From Archivesica marissinica (lineage: Eukaryota; Mollusca; Bivalvia; Venerida; Vesicomyidae), in NCBI GenBank assembly GCA_014843695.1, contig CM026390.1:95276020-95340019 (forward strand): a stretch of 64,000 nt of DNA, written 5' to 3'. Shown here piece after piece: positions 62,401 to 64,000 of this stretch. Position numbers and translations under genes: made by a program. Numbering within the stretch: position 1 is the first letter of the stretch; every line of letters begins with the position of its first letter. Below the pieces are notes generated by a model. That model was given only the letters and a program-made list of their open reading frames with translations, did no database searches and was not told the origin of the DNA.

Positions 62401-64000
62401 TAAGGCAGTGGTCACAATCCTAGCAAGAGTAAGACAGTGGTCACAAACCTAGCAAGAGTAAGACAGTGGTCCCAAACCTAGCAAGAGTAAGACAGTGGTC
62501 CCAAACCTAGCAAGAGTAAGACAGTGGTCCCAACCTAGCAAGAGTAGACAGTGTCCCACACCTAGCAAGAGTAAGGCAGTGGTCCCAAACCTAGCAAGAG
62601 TAAGGCAGTGGTCACAAACCTAGCAAGAGTAAGACAGTGGTCCCAAACCTAGCAAGAGTAAGGCAGTGGTCACAAACCTAGCAAGAGTAAGACAGTGGTC
62701 CCAAACCTAGCAAGAGTAAGACAGTGGTCCCAAACCTAGCAAGAGTAAGACAGTGGTCCCAAACCTAGCAAGAGTAAGACAGTGGCCCCAAACCTAGCAA
62801 GAGTAAGACAGTGGTCACAAACCTAGCAAGAGTAAGGCAGTGGTCCCAAACCTAGCAAGAGTAAGACAGTGGTCCCAAACCTAGCAAGAGTAAGACAGTG
62901 GTCCCAAACCTAGCAAGAGTAAGACAGTGGTCACAAACCTAGCAAGAGTAAGACAGTGGTCCCACACCTAGCAAGAGTAAGGCAGTGGTCCCAAACCTAG
63001 CAAGAGTAAGACAGTGGTCCCACACCTAGCAAGAGTAAGGCAGTGGTCCCAAACCTAGCAAGAGTAAGAGAGTGGTCACAAACCTAGCAAGAGTAAGGCA
63101 GTGGTCACAAACCTAGCAAGAGTAAGACAGTGGTCACAAACCTAGCCAGAGTAAGACAGTGGTCCCAAACCTAGCAAGAGTAAGACAGTGGTCCCACACC
63201 TAGCAAGAGTAAGACAGTGGTCCCACACCTAGCAAGAGTAAGGCAGTGGTCCCAAACCTAGCAAGAGTAAGGCAGTGGTCACAAACCTAGCAAGAGTAAG
63301 ACAGTGGTCCCAAACCTAGCAAGAGTAAGGCAGTGGTCACAAACCTAGCAAGAGTAAGACAGTGGTCCCAAACCTAGCAAGAGTAAGACAGTGGTCCCAA
63401 ACCTAGCAAGAGTAAGACAGTGGTCCCAAACCTAGCAAGAGTAAGACAGTGGTCCCAAACCTAGCAAGAGTAAGGCAGTGGTCACAAACCTAGCAAGAGT
63501 AAGACAGTGGTCCCAAACCTAGCAAGAGTAAGACAGTGGTCCCAAACCTAGCAAGAGTAAGACAGTGGTCCCAAACCTAGCAAGAGTAAGACAATGGTCC
63601 CAAACCTAGCAAGAGTAAGGCAGTGGTCCCAAACCTAGCAAGAGTAAGGCAGTGGTCACAAACCTAGCAAGAGTAAGACAGTGGTCCCAAACCTAGCAAG
63701 AGTAAGACAGTGGTCCCAAACCTAGCAAGAGTAAGACAGTGGTCACAAACCTAGCAAGAGTAAGACAGTGGTCACAAACCTAGCAAGAGTAAGACAGTGG
63801 TCCCACACCTAGCAAGAGTAAGACAGTGGTCCCACACCTAGCAAGAGTAAGACAGTGGTCCCACACCTAGCAAGAGTAAGACAGTGGTCCCACACCTAGC
63901 AAGAGTAAGACAGTGGTCCCAAACCTAGCAAGAGTAAGACAGTGGTCCCACACCTAGCAAGAGTATGACAGTGGTCCCAAACCTAGCAAGAGTAAGACAG
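59453..64000. repeat. 29-bp satellite array (about 157 copies, runs off the right edge)
   Basis: Unit: CCTAGCAAGAGTAAGACAGT, GGTCCCAAA, with AAGGCAGT and GGTCACAAA variants. Similar variant orders recur, suggesting block duplications. No open frame of interest. Confidence 0.97.

Overview
The window is eukaryotic, very probably from a marine lophotrochozoan invertebrate, with a bivalve-like mollusc as the best guess. The evidence is an intron-split gene with GT-AG introns, several tRNA-derived SINE families, many small inverted-repeat transposons, and a protein whose sequence looks like invertebrate polycystin-1 relatives. The species call is inference only.

One gene explains all of the convincing coding sequence. 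Nineteen plus-strand exons between 6093 and 49409 join without a single frame conflict into the C-terminal 1478 residues of a polycystin-1-like (PKD1/PKD1L2-type) membrane protein. The order is: the region between REJ and GPS, a GAIN/GPS site ending in HLT, TM1, a PLAT/LH2 domain, TM2-TM6, the extracellular polycystin (TOP) domain, TM7-TM11 with a pore loop, and a short cytoplasmic tail ending in TGA at 49407-49409. The N-terminal exons lie left of the window.

The introns are extraordinary. Roughly half of the window is minisatellite, with unit lengths of 8, 11/13, 22, 23, 25, 29, 31, 33, 36, 41, 42/52, 47/51, 52, 59, 63, 69, 71, 81 and 85 bp. Several arrays appear to be built from the gene's own splice junctions. 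The 47/51-bp array (1-6060) is a repeat of the acceptor of the first exon. The 42/52-bp array (18073-20077) repeats the last 18 coding bases plus the donor of the first PLAT exon. The 81-bp array (26778-27330) resembles the start of the exon that follows it. The 41-bp array (33934-41152) has no stop codons in any plus frame, so it produces spurious ORFs of up to 2390 codons.

Transposons sit very close to splice sites. A 5'-truncated antisense SINE supplies the acceptor of the third PLAT exon (23397). Another SINE ends 9 bases before an exon (30969). A TA-flanked inverted-repeat element ends 62 bases before an acceptor (9780). A TTAA-flanked element supplies the only AATAAA near the gene's 3' end.

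From 49410 to the right edge I see no convincing gene. That part holds SINEs, MITEs, short arrays, AT-rich unique sequence and, from 59453, a 29-bp array of about 157 copies running off the window.
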